64,000 nt of DNA from JANXUR01 sp038229415 (GCA_038229415.1 JBBROM010000010.1:62001-126000), one strand, 5' to 3'; counted from the first letter of the stretch, positions 8,978-17,809 are shown. Made by a program: numbers and translations. Notes: a model not told the origin generated them from the letters alone.

Positions 8978-9988
8978 TCACTTCGCCCAGGCCAACCCAT
9001 CCGCTACCTTGCTGGTGGCAATCGTGCGACTCACCTTCCATGTCGCCAAATCAATCTCGGCCACCTGATTGCTCTTGTCGCAGGAAACGTACGCGACCTT
9101 GCCGTCGGGGCGCACCACCACTTCCTGCGGCGGGCCGGGCATCTCGATCGTGCGCACTACGCTCATCTTCGCCAAGTCAATCACCGCAAGTTGATTCTTG
9201 TCCACAATCGTGACCAGCAACCACTTGCCATCGCTGGTCGGAGCGGTGCCATAGCCGTTGCCGGGTAGCGGAATCCACTTGGCGATCTTGTTCGTTTTGG
9301 TATCGAGCACGGCGAGCTGATTTTTCGTTTGGTCGGCGGTGAACACCCAGCGATCGTCATTCGAAATCGAAATTCGCTGCGTGTTCTTCGACACCGGCAC
9401 CACCGCAATCACTTTGCGCGCGACGGTATCGAGCACCGAGATCGTGCCCGGCCCAACGTTCGCGGTGTAGCCGCGCGTGCCGTCGTGCGACAGCGCCAAC
9501 ATGTGTGATTCGGGCTGCCCTGTCGGAATGGTGCCCACGATTTTCATGGCACTTGCGTCCATCAGCGTGATTGTCTGATCGAGTTCGGTGGTGACGTACA
9601 GCAGGCCGTCCTTCGGGCCGAACACAGCGCAGTGCGGACGCACGCCGCGACCGAAGTCGAGCCTGTCCACAACTTTCTGCGCGGCGATATCAATCTTCAC
9701 GAGCTCGCGGCCATCGGTGCCGGGCTTGCCGACCCCCGAGTTGCCGTAGATCGGCACGTAGGCGAACTTGCCGTCGGGCGACGCGGCGACTTCATGTCCG
9801 GTGATGCCGCCCTCGGGAACCGAGGCGACAACTTTCGCAGTTGCGGGGTTCACAATCGCGAGACTCTGATTGCCCTTTTCGACGACCAGCAGCCATCCAC
9901 CCGCGCTACTTCCTGCTGCGTGTGCGATGAGAAAACCTCCGACCACCAGGAATACCGCAACCCCGACTACTGCGATGCGCTTCAACAT
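8978..9988 (-). CDS. YVTN-family beta-propeller protein, secreted
   Basis: A 336-aa protein with a signal peptide (hydrophobic residues 5-24 ending AHAA) and about seven blades of the YVTN type. Repeated units read like LAVLDTKTNKIAKWIPLP, ISVLDTVARKVIAVVPV and AYVSCDKSNQVAEIDLATWKV, each with SPDG or SNDD turns. Such proteins fold as beta-propellers and often act as binding scaffolds outside the cytoplasm. No catalytic motif is visible. It is convergent with pyrC and is separated from kbl by 54 bases on the same strand. Confidence 0.85.
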   Translation of the reverse strand: MLKRIAVVGVAVFLVVGGFLIAHAAGSSAGGWLLVVEKGNQSLAIVNPATAKVVASVPEGGITGHEVAASPDGKFAYVPIYGNSGVGKPGTDGRELVKIDIAAQKVVDRLDFGRGVRPHCAVFGPKDGLLYVTTELDQTITLMDASAMKIVGTIPTGQPESHMLALSHDGTRGYTANVGPGTISVLDTVARKVIAVVPVSKNTQRISISNDDRWVFTADQTKNQLAVLDTKTNKIAKWIPLPGNGYGTAPTSDGKWLLVTIVDKNQLAVIDLAKMSVVRTIEMPGPPQEVVVRPDGKVAYVSCDKSNQVAEIDLATWKVSRTIATSKVADGLAWAK

Positions 9989-10042
9989 TTCTTTTCACCT
10001 CGATGTGCGGAGAAGCATAGCAGACGATGCGAAAATAGTTTG

Positions 10043-11260
10043 CTAAGCGAGAATCCCCATGCGCTTGCCCACCCGCCCCAGCACTTCCAGCGCTTGCTGC
10101 AACTGATCGCTGGTGTGCGTCGCCGTCATGATGGTGCGGATGCGGGCCTTACCCTCGGGCACCGTCGGGAATGCGATGCCGGTGGCGAGCACGCCTTCGT
10201 TGAACAGCTCGCGCGAAAATTCCATCGTGAGCTTGCCGTCGCCGATGATGATGGGCGTGATTGGCGTCTCGCTCGCCGGAGTGTTCTTGCCGCCGATGTC
10301 GAAGCCGAGCAAGCCGAGTTCCTTCTTGAAGAAGCGCGTGTTGACCCAGAGTTGTTCCATCCATTGCGGCTCGGTTTGCAGCACGTCGAACGCGGCGATA
10401 CACGTGGCACTGACCGACGGCGGATGCCCGGTCGAAAACAAAAATGGCCGCGCACGGTGGTAGAGAAATTCGATGAAGTCGCGCGTGCCGCAGACGTAGC
10501 CGCCGAGTGCGCCGATGGCCTTTGACAGCGTGCCCACTTGAATATCCACGCGGCCGTGCAGGCCGAAATGGTCTATGGTGCCGCGCCCTTCGCGGCCTAG
10601 CACGCCGCTGGAGTGCGCGTCGTCCACCATCATGATTGCGCCATATTTTTCTGCGACATCGCACAAGCCGGGCAGCGCACCGATGTCGCCGTCCATGGAA
10701 AACACGCCGTCGGTGATCATCAGCTTTCGACCCGGCAGATTCGCGACACTTGCGAGCTGCTCCTCGGCGTGGGCAACGTCCTTGTGTCGGAAGACGAGAA
10801 TCTTGGCGCGCGAAAGGCGGCAGCCGTCAATAATCGAAGCGTGGTTCAGCTCGTCGCTGATGACGTAATCCTCTTTGCCCAGCAGCGCGGAAACCGTGCC
10901 CGCGTTGGCGGTGAATCCCGATTGGAAGACGACGCAGGCCTCGACGTTTTTGAAGCGCGCAATCTTTTCTTCCAGCTCCATGTGAATCTTCATCGTCCCA
11001 GCGATGGTGCGCACCGCGCCCGCACCCACGCCGAATTTGCGCGTGGCCTCCAGCGCCGCCTCCCGCAGTTTGGGATGCGTCGTCAGCCCCAGGTAATTAT
11101 TGCTGGCGAGGTTGATGACCTTGCGCCCGTCAAAGGTGCAGACGGCGGCCTGTTCATCGTCCAACACGCGCAGCTTAAAGTAGGTGCCTTTCTGCCGCAG
11201 GGCGTTGAGCTCGTCGGTAAGGTACGAGAGCGGATTGGCGCGGGCGACCGGTGCAGACAT
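10043..11260 (-). CDS. kbl: Glycine C-acetyltransferase (2-amino-3-ketobutyrate CoA ligase)
   Basis: A 405-aa PLP enzyme of the alpha-oxoamine synthase family. It interconverts glycine plus acetyl-CoA with 2-amino-3-oxobutyrate in threonine breakdown. The PLP lysine lies in GTLSKAIGALGGY (Lys at about residue 247), and the cofactor Asp/His pair in VDDAHSSG. The N-terminal ASNNYLGL and the GAGAVRTIAGT segment are typical of Kbl. Related enzymes (BioF, serine palmitoyltransferase, ALAS) share the fold. I call Kbl from overall pattern rather than a single diagnostic residue. No threonine dehydrogenase gene sits beside it. Confidence 0.85.
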   Translation of the reverse strand: MSAPVARANPLSYLTDELNALRQKGTYFKLRVLDDEQAAVCTFDGRKVINLASNNYLGLTTHPKLREAALEATRKFGVGAGAVRTIAGTMKIHMELEEKIARFKNVEACVVFQSGFTANAGTVSALLGKEDYVISDELNHASIIDGCRLSRAKILVFRHKDVAHAEEQLASVANLPGRKLMITDGVFSMDGDIGALPGLCDVAEKYGAIMMVDDAHSSGVLGREGRGTIDHFGLHGRVDIQVGTLSKAIGALGGYVCGTRDFIEFLYHRARPFLFSTGHPPSVSATCIAAFDVLQTEPQWMEQLWVNTRFFKKELGLLGFDIGGKNTPASETPITPIIIGDGKLTMEFSRELFNEGVLATGIAFPTVPEGKARIRTIMTATHTSDQLQQALEVLGRVGKRMGILA

Positions 11261-11310
11261 GATGAGACCTCAAAAATCTCGGAATGATGGCAACTTGAGA
11301 TTTTAGCGCG

Positions 11311-11334
11311 TTGAGGGTGGGGGAGCACCCTCAA
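11311..11334. repeat. Short hairpin repeat upstream of the RAYT
   Basis: Nine-base perfect inverted arms (11311-11319 and 11326-11334) with a 6-base loop lie between kbl and the left REP copy. This may be part of the same compound palindromic unit as the REP at 11347. Confidence 0.6.
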
Positions 11335-11346
11335 TGGCCACTCACC

Positions 11347-11378
11347 GGGTGCCCCGTCCAAGCTCTGCTTGGGCGGGG
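11347..11378 (+). repeat. REP palindrome, left copy flanking the RAYT
   Basis: A 32-bp imperfect palindrome starting GGGTGCCCCGTCCAAGC and ending in GGGG. Its reverse complement recurs at 11969-12000 with one mismatch. The bases after it (GGGGAT, TTCA, GTCACA) also recur after the palindrome at 27949-27979, so it belongs to a dispersed family in this genome. Confidence 0.85.
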
Positions 11379-11427
11379 ATGTTCACAGGTCACAGCCAAT
11401 CTCTCTGGTCGCAGGGAAGAATGTCGT

Positions 11428-11955
11428 ATGCCGTGGGCCCTCAAACGCTATCAGGATTCCGGGCATTGGCACTTTCTCACCTTCAGTTGCTATCGGAGAA
11501 AGCCCAAGTTCGGTGACCAATCATCGCGGAGTGTTTTCGAGGAATCGCTGGAGCGAGTCCGCCAAGACTACGGTATGTTCATCTTCGGCTACGTTGTCAT
11601 GCCGGAACACGTTCACCTACTCGCTTCGGAGCCTGAGTTCAGCGACCTTGCCCACGCGGTGCAATCCTTGAAGCAATCGGTGGCGCGGCGGCTCGCTCTT
11701 CGCGCGGGCGAACCATTCTGGCAGGCACGCTATTACGACTTCAATGTGTTCAGCCAACGCAAGTTCGTAGAGAAGCTGCGGTACATCCACCGAAATCCGG
11801 TAGTCAGAGGACTCGTCGAGAAGCCCGATGACTGGAGATGGAGCAGTTTTCGTCACTATTTGACTGGGGATCCTGGCATTGTGGAGATCGAGTCGCATTG
11901 GACCTTCCAGGAACGTGAGGCGACTGGTGTGTTCCAGAGGTTGCACCTGCGGTAG
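11428..11955 (+). mobile_element. REP-associated tyrosine transposase (RAYT)
   Basis: A 175-aa single-strand DNA transposase of the Y1/HUH family (IS200-like, tnpA-REP). It is thought to nick and move REP sequences and is usually domesticated. The HUH motif is in MPEHVHLL at about residues 54-61, and the nucleophile Tyr in the YIHRNPV segment near residue 115. The N-terminus (WHFLTFSCYRRKP) and the WRWSSFRHY motif are family hallmarks. The ATG at 11428 is used because it starts the conserved domain; longer frames read into the repeat. REP copies lie on both sides in inverted orientation (11347-11378 and 11969-12000), the standard RAYT arrangement. Confidence 0.93.
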
Positions 11956-11968
11956 CTCTGGCGAAAAA

Positions 11969-12000
11969 CCCCGCCCAAGCGGAGCTTGGACGGGGCACCC
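11969..12000 (-). repeat. REP palindrome, right copy flanking the RAYT
   Basis: The inverted partner of 11347-11378, with 31 of 32 bases matching its reverse complement. It lies 13 bases after the transposase stop, so the transposase gene is bracketed by two head-to-head REPs. Confidence 0.85.
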
Positions 12001-12011
12001 GGCGCGAGGGC

Positions 12012-12515
12012 CTAAGGGAGATTTTTCCGGGCGGCATTGCCTTCGCGGAACTTCCTCTCTGCAAGATTGATTTCGTGGAACACCGGCATTCCAGGCTTCG
12101 GAGGCTTTCGCCGTCTAGTTCGTTTGTGCTGTTCACCCTCACCATCTTCAGATGATGATTCGTCACCTGATTTCTGAGGGAAGTCGATCAGCAAGCCAAA
12201 GTTGACGCCCTTCAGGGTTAAATATTTGCGCAGCTGTTGCCTTTCAGCATCGCCTGCCAGAGTTCGAGCAGCCTTCAGTTCCACAATGACCTGCTCGTTC
12301 GGCTCGCCAACGAGAAGATCGAGATACCCAACGCCAACATAGTGTTTCTTGTACTCAACTTCCAAGACTTTCTCAGACTCGAACCGGATCGATCTGAGCC
12401 GGAGATCAACCTCCATAGCGTTTCTATAGACAGATTCTGGGTATGGGGACCCCAGCTCTTTGTAAACATCATTCGCAATCTGCTTCAGTGTATCGATCAG
12501 TTCGACAACGGTCAT
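12012..12515 (-). CDS. GxxExxY family protein (PD-(D/E)XK-like)
   Basis: A 167-aa protein of the GxxExxY family. The name motif is present as GSPYPESVY near residue 22. The nuclease-like core follows: YLDLLVG, then VIVELKAART, which fits Asp and Glu-x-Lys of a PD-(D/E)XK fold. The region around LAGDAERQQLRKYL and VNFGLLIDF completes the family. An extra C-terminal tail of about 45 residues (Ser/Glu/Asp, then Arg/Lys/Pro, then PVFHEINL) is unusual for this normally short family. Its cellular role is not established, and a DNA-repair or mobile-element link is only a guess. Confidence 0.85.
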   Translation of the reverse strand: MTVVELIDTLKQIANDVYKELGSPYPESVYRNAMEVDLRLRSIRFESEKVLEVEYKKHYVGVGYLDLLVGEPNEQVIVELKAARTLAGDAERQQLRKYLTLKGVNFGLLIDFPQKSGDESSSEDGEGEQHKRTRRRKPPKPGMPVFHEINLAERKFREGNAARKNLP

Positions 12516-12539
12516 CGTTTCACCTCGCCAAACCGAATT

Positions 12540-13748
12540 TTAAACTGCAACTAGCTTCCCACCCTTCAGCCGAAATCTCATGCCGCGCCACACAATCGTG
12601 TTCCCGGCGAAGCTGGCGAACCAGATCACCACAGCCATCACGTCGCGCAATGGAACGAGCCACAGCAGGCTCACCACCTGCCGGTCGCCAAGGATGCCGA
12701 CGCCAAGCGTCAGCGCCAGCAGCAGGCGAATCACGCCGACGGTGCCGAGCAGCATCCATAGGAGGGTTGCGCCGGGGGTGCCCCACGCGGCGATAACGGC
12801 CAGCATCGCCCAAGGAAGGCCAAACGTGAACAGCACGCCGAGATAGCCCCCGCGTCGCGCGTTGCGCACGTTGCGCGCCCAGCGCATCTGGTGCTGCCAG
12901 AAGCCGCCGAAGCTGTAGTTGGGCAGAAAGGTGTCCACCACTGCGTCGGCGAGTACGATGCGATACCCCGCGCCATACAGCCGCACACCAAGCTGATAGT
13001 CGTCGGCGAGATAGTCCACGATGGGTTCCAGTCCACCGATGGCAGCGAGACCGGACTTGGTGAAGGCGAGCGTGGAGCCGAGTCCGAAGCGCAGTCCACC
13101 TTCGAGCAGGCGCGCGGTGAGCACACCGCCCACAAAATCCGTGCTGATGCCCAGCGATTCGATCTTCGCCCAAATCGAATTACTTGCGACGCCGCGATAG
13201 AGCGTCGTTACCATGCCAACCGGGCGGGAAACGTCGGGCTTCGCACCCAGCACCTTCTCGACACCGTCCGCTCCGAATGGCGCAAACACCCGCTGCAAGT
13301 AATCTTTATCCACTCGGATATCACTGTCGTTGATCAGCAGATGTTCATGATTCGCGTGCGGCAGCATTTGAATCAGCGTGCTGACCTTACGATTCGCGCC
13401 GAGCACTTCTGGGCACACGACAACCTGCATCGCGCGCTCAGGAAACTCGCGCTGCAACTGCTCGACCGCTTCCAGTGCCGGGTCGTTCGCGTCGCTCACG
13501 CCGAAGATGATCTCGTATTCCGGGTATTCCTGCAGGCAATGGCTGCGCAGACCCGCCATCATCTGCGGGTCGAGTCCGCGCAAGGGCTTGAGGATGGAGA
13601 CTGGGGGCGTAAATGGCGCTAGTTTTGGTGCGCGCTCGGCTGCCCGAGCGAAGCTCATCGCGCTCCACAGGCTGAGCAGGTAGTAGGCCATGCCACCGAA
13701 GGTGCCTAAGAGGGTGAGGATCAGGAAGATGGATTGGGCAGTGGACAT
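12540..13748 (-). CDS. hpnI: Hopanoid glycosyltransferase HpnI (GT21, ceramide glucosyltransferase-like)
   Basis: A 402-aa membrane glycosyltransferase. In hopanoid-producing bacteria HpnI adds N-acetylglucosamine to bacteriohopanetetrol. The first 30 residues form a membrane helix. The GT2/GT21 core has PVSILKPLRG, the DSD motif in LLINDSDIRVD (near residue 145), FVGGVLTARLL and the QMRWARN acceptor motif near 285. At least three more membrane segments follow to the C-terminus. The other hpn genes are not in the window, so substrate assignment rests on family similarity alone. A ceramide/sphingolipid glucosyltransferase is the alternative. Confidence 0.8.
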   Translation of the reverse strand: MSTAQSIFLILTLLGTFGGMAYYLLSLWSAMSFARAAERAPKLAPFTPPVSILKPLRGLDPQMMAGLRSHCLQEYPEYEIIFGVSDANDPALEAVEQLQREFPERAMQVVVCPEVLGANRKVSTLIQMLPHANHEHLLINDSDIRVDKDYLQRVFAPFGADGVEKVLGAKPDVSRPVGMVTTLYRGVASNSIWAKIESLGISTDFVGGVLTARLLEGGLRFGLGSTLAFTKSGLAAIGGLEPIVDYLADDYQLGVRLYGAGYRIVLADAVVDTFLPNYSFGGFWQHQMRWARNVRNARRGGYLGVLFTFGLPWAMLAVIAAWGTPGATLLWMLLGTVGVIRLLLALTLGVGILGDRQVVSLLWLVPLRDVMAVVIWFASFAGNTIVWRGMRFRLKGGKLVAV

Positions 13749-13882
13749 GGGCGAAGAAAGTTTAAGCCTGACTAGGCTAGCAGACCCACGGATCAGCGCA
13801 AACGCTTGACCGCCTCGTTTCCGTGCGATTCAAAGAGCTTACCTCAGGGGCTGAAGCCCAGATCCGATTAGGGCGTGTTGAC

Positions 13883-14051
13883 GCGGGACTGGAAGTCCCG
13901 CTCTACCGATTGCGGCTCTTCCGTTTTGATGGGCCGACAAGCGAAATGCTTTCAGAGCTTCGCTCTGACTGGACAGGTGAGGCACCTGTCCCCACACAAA
14001 CCAGAACGACGGGCGAGGGCGCCTGTCTAGACACAAGCCAAGCATTTCGCT
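13883..14051. repeat. Cluster of small palindromes with 12-bp terminal inverted repeats
   Basis: The roughly 315 bases between hpnI and the permease gene hold no convincing gene. They contain three perfect hairpins (13883-13901, 13952-13968 and 13971-13991). A 12-bp inverted repeat (13940-13951 with 14040-14051) brackets the latter two, giving a 112-bp MITE-sized unit. A related short palindrome with a ggggctgaagccc-like core lies near 13855. These resemble dispersed acidobacterial repeat units. Confidence 0.6.
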
Positions 14052-14064
14052 CGTGCACGTGCCC

Positions 14065-15327
14065 TTACTCGTACCGCAGCGATTCGATCGGGTCGAGGTT
14101 CGCAGCCTTCCAAGCCGGGTAGATGCCGAACACCAGCCCAATAAATGCAGATGTACCGAAGGCGATGGTCGTCCACATAACAGACATGGAAGCAGGGATC
14201 GAAGCGAAAATTAGCCGCACGGTATAGGTGAGAACCGTACCCACCGCAATCCCCAGCACGCCACCCACCAGCGCCAGCAATACGGCTTCTATGGTGAACT
14301 GTAGCAGGATGTCTTTCTTGCGCGCGCCCATGGCTTTGCGCACGCCAATCTCTCGCGTCCGTTCGGTCACCGAAACCAGCATGATGTTCATCACGCCGAC
14401 GCCACCCACCATAAGCGCCACGCTTGATACCGCAAATGCAAAGATAAACAGGCCGCCGGTCAACTGATTCCAGAAGTCGGAAAATGCTTCTTGCGTGAAA
14501 ATCTCGAAATTGTCCGGCTTGTCCGGCGGAACGTGACGCCGACGCCGCAGCAGCTCACGCATCTCGTCCTGCAGCTTGGGCATATCTTCGTGCGAGGTCG
14601 CCTTCACACTGATCCAGTGCGCCTTCAGTTCCGGATGCAGCTTCTTCATCACTGAAAGCGGCATGTACACGAGGTTATCGTCCGGGTTGTCGCCACCGCC
14701 GAATGCGCTCTTCTGCTTCTCGGCCACGCCGATCACCTGAAATGCCTGGCCCGAGATAGTGACGTCCTTCCCAATGGGGTCTTCGCTGGGGAACAGTTCC
14801 GATGCGGTGTAATAACCCAATACTGCCACTTCGGAGCGATGGTCGTCGTCCACCTGGCTAAGCCACCGCCCGGAATGGATGGCGATGTCCACTACGTCCT
14901 TGGCATCCGTCAGATCACCTTCCAAAATCGTGTTCTTCACCTTGCGTCCGTTGTACTCCACGGCGAAAGATCCCACACCGAGTTGCGGATCAAAGTAGCG
15001 GACGCCGGCGCTGGCGGCTTTGGCGTGAGGCAAGTCGCGCATGGCGACTGCGTCTTCAAAGCTCAACTCCTTGCGCAGCCGGATCTCTTCACTGGGGCGG
15101 CCAAAGTTGAACACTGGCAGGTGGAAGGCGAAGACAATATCGGTTCCAATCGCAGAGATGGCCGACTGGAAGTTGTCGTTCATTCCCTGAATCACCGAAG
15201 AGATGGTGATGACGACTGAGATGCCGATGACGAGGCCGAGCACCGTGAGCCCAGAGCGCAGCTTATTGGCGCGGAGCGTATCCGTCGCCATCTTGAAAAT
15301 TTCGCCAACATCTTGCCGTTTTGCCAT
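14065..15327 (-). CDS. FtsX/MacB-type ABC transporter permease (second of a pair)
   Basis: A 420-aa inner-membrane permease. It has one N-terminal membrane helix (about residues 20-45, with the NKLRSGLTVLGLVIGI start), a periplasmic MacB-like domain of about 230 residues, and three C-terminal helices around SSVALMVGGVGVMNIMLVSV. The conserved TERTREIGVRKAMGA coupling segment follows. This matches the family of MacB-like permeases whose paired ATPase is encoded nearby or elsewhere. It lies 27 bases after its paralogue on the same strand. No ATP-binding gene occurs in the neighbourhood, so the substrate (antibiotic, peptide, lipoprotein or other) is unknown. Confidence 0.88.
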   Translation of the reverse strand: MAKRQDVGEIFKMATDTLRANKLRSGLTVLGLVIGISVVITISSVIQGMNDNFQSAISAIGTDIVFAFHLPVFNFGRPSEEIRLRKELSFEDAVAMRDLPHAKAASAGVRYFDPQLGVGSFAVEYNGRKVKNTILEGDLTDAKDVVDIAIHSGRWLSQVDDDHRSEVAVLGYYTASELFPSEDPIGKDVTISGQAFQVIGVAEKQKSAFGGGDNPDDNLVYMPLSVMKKLHPELKAHWISVKATSHEDMPKLQDEMRELLRRRRHVPPDKPDNFEIFTQEAFSDFWNQLTGGLFIFAFAVSSVALMVGGVGVMNIMLVSVTERTREIGVRKAMGARKKDILLQFTIEAVLLALVGGVLGIAVGTVLTYTVRLIFASIPASMSVMWTTIAFGTSAFIGLVFGIYPAWKAANLDPIESLRYE

Positions 15328-15354
15328 TTTAGCGACCTGTTACCCGTTCTCCAG

Positions 15355-16584
15355 CTAGCTTTCAAAGCGCAATGCAGTAATGGGGTCGAGTGCCGAGGCC
15401 CGCCATGCCGGGTAGGCCCCGAAGAACACGCCAACCGCCGTCGCCACGCTCATGCCCGCAAATACAGCCCAAAGCTTTATGGCGGAAGGCAAGCCGATTA
15501 GCTTGGTTACCGTCAACGCCACCACAATGCCGCCAAATACGCCCATCAGTCCACCGATCAGCGACAGCACTGCAGCCTCAATCAGAAACTGGCGCAGCAC
15601 ATCGGCACGCTTTGCTCCCAGTGCCTTGCGGATGCCGATCTCGCGCGTTCGCTCGGTCACTGAAACCAGCATGATGTTCATGATGACGATTCCGCCTACG
15701 ACGAGCGAGATGGCTGGAATAATAATCGCAATAAGGAACAAGACACTGCTAAGACTGGCCCACAGCGAAAGAAAATTGTCGTTGGTCTGAGCCTCAAAGC
15801 TATCGGGCTTGCCGGGAGCGTCGTGGCGGCGCGCACGCAAAATAACGCGCACCTGATCCATCGCCTGTTCCAGTTGCGTGCCCACTCCGGCAGCCTTGGC
15901 CACAATGGTGATGCTCTGGTGCGAACCATACTGGCTCATCCACGAAGTGATCGGAATCATCACATAGTTGTCCAGGCTTTGCCCCAGCGTCTTGCCACGG
16001 GCCTTGCCGATGCCCACAATCAGGTACTCAGTGCCATCCACGCGAATCGAGCGGCCCAGCGGGTCAATGCCCGGCATCAGGTGGTCGGTAACGTCAGGTC
16101 CTACCAGCGCGACCCGAGAGCCGGAGCGCAGATCGGCATCGTTCAGCGGACGCCCCGCGGTCAGATCAAGGTCGCGAATGGCAAGGTAGTCCGGCGTGAT
16201 GCCCTGCACCAGCGTATCCGTACTGGAGTTTTCTCCGTACACGATCTTGCCGGCATTGTAGCGAATGCTGGCCGCCACATTGCTGCAGCGGGTGCAGGCC
16301 TCGCGCACAGCGTCAAAATCCTCAATGCCAAAGTCCTTGCGCTTTTGGGCCTCAAGAAATTGGTCAATATTGGTCACCACCGGCGAAACTTTGCTGATGA
16401 TGAAGACGTCTGCGCCGAGGTTAAACACCTTTTCCGCCACGTAGCCATTGATGCCATTGATAAACGTGACCACCGCGATGACGGCAGCGACGCCAATCAC
16501 TACGCCCAAAAGCGTAAGTGCCGAGCGCAGCTTGTTGGCCCAAAGGGACTGCAGCGCGATTTTGACGGCTTCAAGTAGATGCAT
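15355..16584 (-). CDS. FtsX/MacB-type ABC transporter permease (first of a pair)
   Basis: A 409-aa paralogue of the downstream permease with the same layout: N-terminal helix (NKLRSALTLLGVVIGV), periplasmic domain of about 230 residues, and three C-terminal helices with SVTERTREIGIRKALGA. The two probably form a heterodimeric transporter or two halves of one complex with a shared ATPase. It is 67 bases downstream of the Rieske fusion gene, which may be in the same transcript. Neither gene has an ATPase within the window. Confidence 0.88.
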   Translation of the reverse strand: MHLLEAVKIALQSLWANKLRSALTLLGVVIGVAAVIAVVTFINGINGYVAEKVFNLGADVFIISKVSPVVTNIDQFLEAQKRKDFGIEDFDAVREACTRCSNVAASIRYNAGKIVYGENSSTDTLVQGITPDYLAIRDLDLTAGRPLNDADLRSGSRVALVGPDVTDHLMPGIDPLGRSIRVDGTEYLIVGIGKARGKTLGQSLDNYVMIPITSWMSQYGSHQSITIVAKAAGVGTQLEQAMDQVRVILRARRHDAPGKPDSFEAQTNDNFLSLWASLSSVLFLIAIIIPAISLVVGGIVIMNIMLVSVTERTREIGIRKALGAKRADVLRQFLIEAAVLSLIGGLMGVFGGIVVALTVTKLIGLPSAIKLWAVFAGMSVATAVGVFFGAYPAWRASALDPITALRFES

Positions 16585-16651
16585 GACAAGTGGCTACACA
16601 AGCTTCAGAAATACTATTCCAGTTTATCAGACGGATTTGCGGGGAATCGGT

Positions 16652-17809
16652 TTACGAACCGGCGGGATTCGTGGGATTCCGCGTTAAATCCTTCACGTCT
16701 ACGTGAATTTCTACGTCCAGCCGATTCGCCTTGCGGCCGGCACGCGGCATCCGCGTAACGCCCGCTTCCCGCGAAACCAGGAATTTCGCCAAAGCTTTGG
16801 CCCGGTCCACCAATTCCACTGCGGCCTCGCGGAGTTCGACGCTGTTCTTTACGTCGGCAATGTTTTGTTCCATATCCTCGGCGGTCCATCCGCGCGAGTG
16901 CGCGATGTAGGGGAACTGCGGAAAGCTGAATCCCAGCTCGGCGAAGAAGCCCAGCATCTGCCCGGCGACGGCCTGAATGTTGTCCTGCCCGCCGGTGATG
17001 ATGAACGCCGCCACTTTGTTACGAATCAGCACATTGTCGCGGATCGTCACTTGATTCTGTACGCAGTTCAGCCGTTCCGCCATCTTGAAGTACAGCGAAC
17101 TGGCCGAGCCCCAGCGGATGGGCGTGCTGACGATGATCACGTCCGCCCAATGCACCAGCACTTCGTACACCTGATCGAGCTGATCTTTCGGGTCCATCTG
17201 CGTGATGGAGCAGGGCCAGGTGCAGGCCTGCGCGCTTTTTGAGTAGTAGCCTTCGCAGTTACGGAAGTTAAGGTCGTTCAGGCGAATCAGGCGAGTCTCG
17301 GCACCATCGGAGGCGCAATGCTTCATCGCATATTCCAGCAGCGCATCCGAGGTCGAATAGCGCGGGTTCGCCGCGTCCATGGCTGTGGTTGAAATTCCGG
17401 CCACGCGGATCGCTCCGGCTTCTCGCACCACCGGTCGCGCCAGCGGATGCCGTTCATGCGGCTTCTTGTTTCGCTTTGTTGCGGGCTCGACGCGAGCCCA
17501 GAGATGTCCGCCTTCGACCTTGCTTTCGTAACTCGGAACGCAGTCTTCCTCAAAGCCTGGTTCGCCCTTGCCAGTGCAGCGATTAAACTTCCAGTTATGC
17601 CAAGGGCACACGATGTAGTCGCCGTCGAGGCGTCCTTGGCCCAGCGGCCCGCCCACGTGGTTGCACACACCCGAGATCACGCCGAACTTGCCGTTCTTGA
17701 GCGAAACAGCGATCTTGGTGGTGCCGATGCGGGCTTCGTGAACCGAGCCGTTTTGAAACGTCTCGATGGCACCGAGATCCTGCCAATCTTGAGGCGATAG
17801 GGTACTCAT
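16652..17809 (-). CDS. Rieske [2Fe-2S] domain fused to an FMN reductase/flavodoxin-like domain
   Basis: A 385-aa single chain with two redox domains. Residues 1-110 form a Rieske domain with the full cluster motif: Cys49-x-His51 (VCNHVGG) and Cys68-x2-His71 (CPWHNWKF). After a charged linker of about 25 residues, from residue 134, comes an NADPH-dependent FMN reductase/flavodoxin-like domain (IRVAGISTT, STPIRWGSASSLYFKMAERL, FIITGGQDNIQAVAGQMLGFFAELG). It should carry electrons between an FMN and a 2Fe-2S cluster. The fusion looks intentional, with no frame break between halves. It is followed by the permease pair. Physiological partner unknown. Confidence 0.85.
   Translation of the reverse strand: MSTLSPQDWQDLGAIETFQNGSVHEARIGTTKIAVSLKNGKFGVISGVCNHVGGPLGQGRLDGDYIVCPWHNWKFNRCTGKGEPGFEEDCVPSYESKVEGGHLWARVEPATKRNKKPHERHPLARPVVREAGAIRVAGISTTAMDAANPRYSTSDALLEYAMKHCASDGAETRLIRLNDLNFRNCEGYYSKSAQACTWPCSITQMDPKDQLDQVYEVLVHWADVIIVSTPIRWGSASSLYFKMAERLNCVQNQVTIRDNVLIRNKVAAFIITGGQDNIQAVAGQMLGFFAELGFSFPQFPYIAHSRGWTAEDMEQNIADVKNSVELREAAVELVDRAKALAKFLVSREAGVTRMPRAGRKANRLDVEIHVDVKDLTRNPTNPAGS

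Noticed and set aside
13823..14122. A 99-aa ORF between hpnI and the permease gene
   Set aside because: It is composed of palindromic repeats and overlaps the permease 3' end, with no ribosome site.
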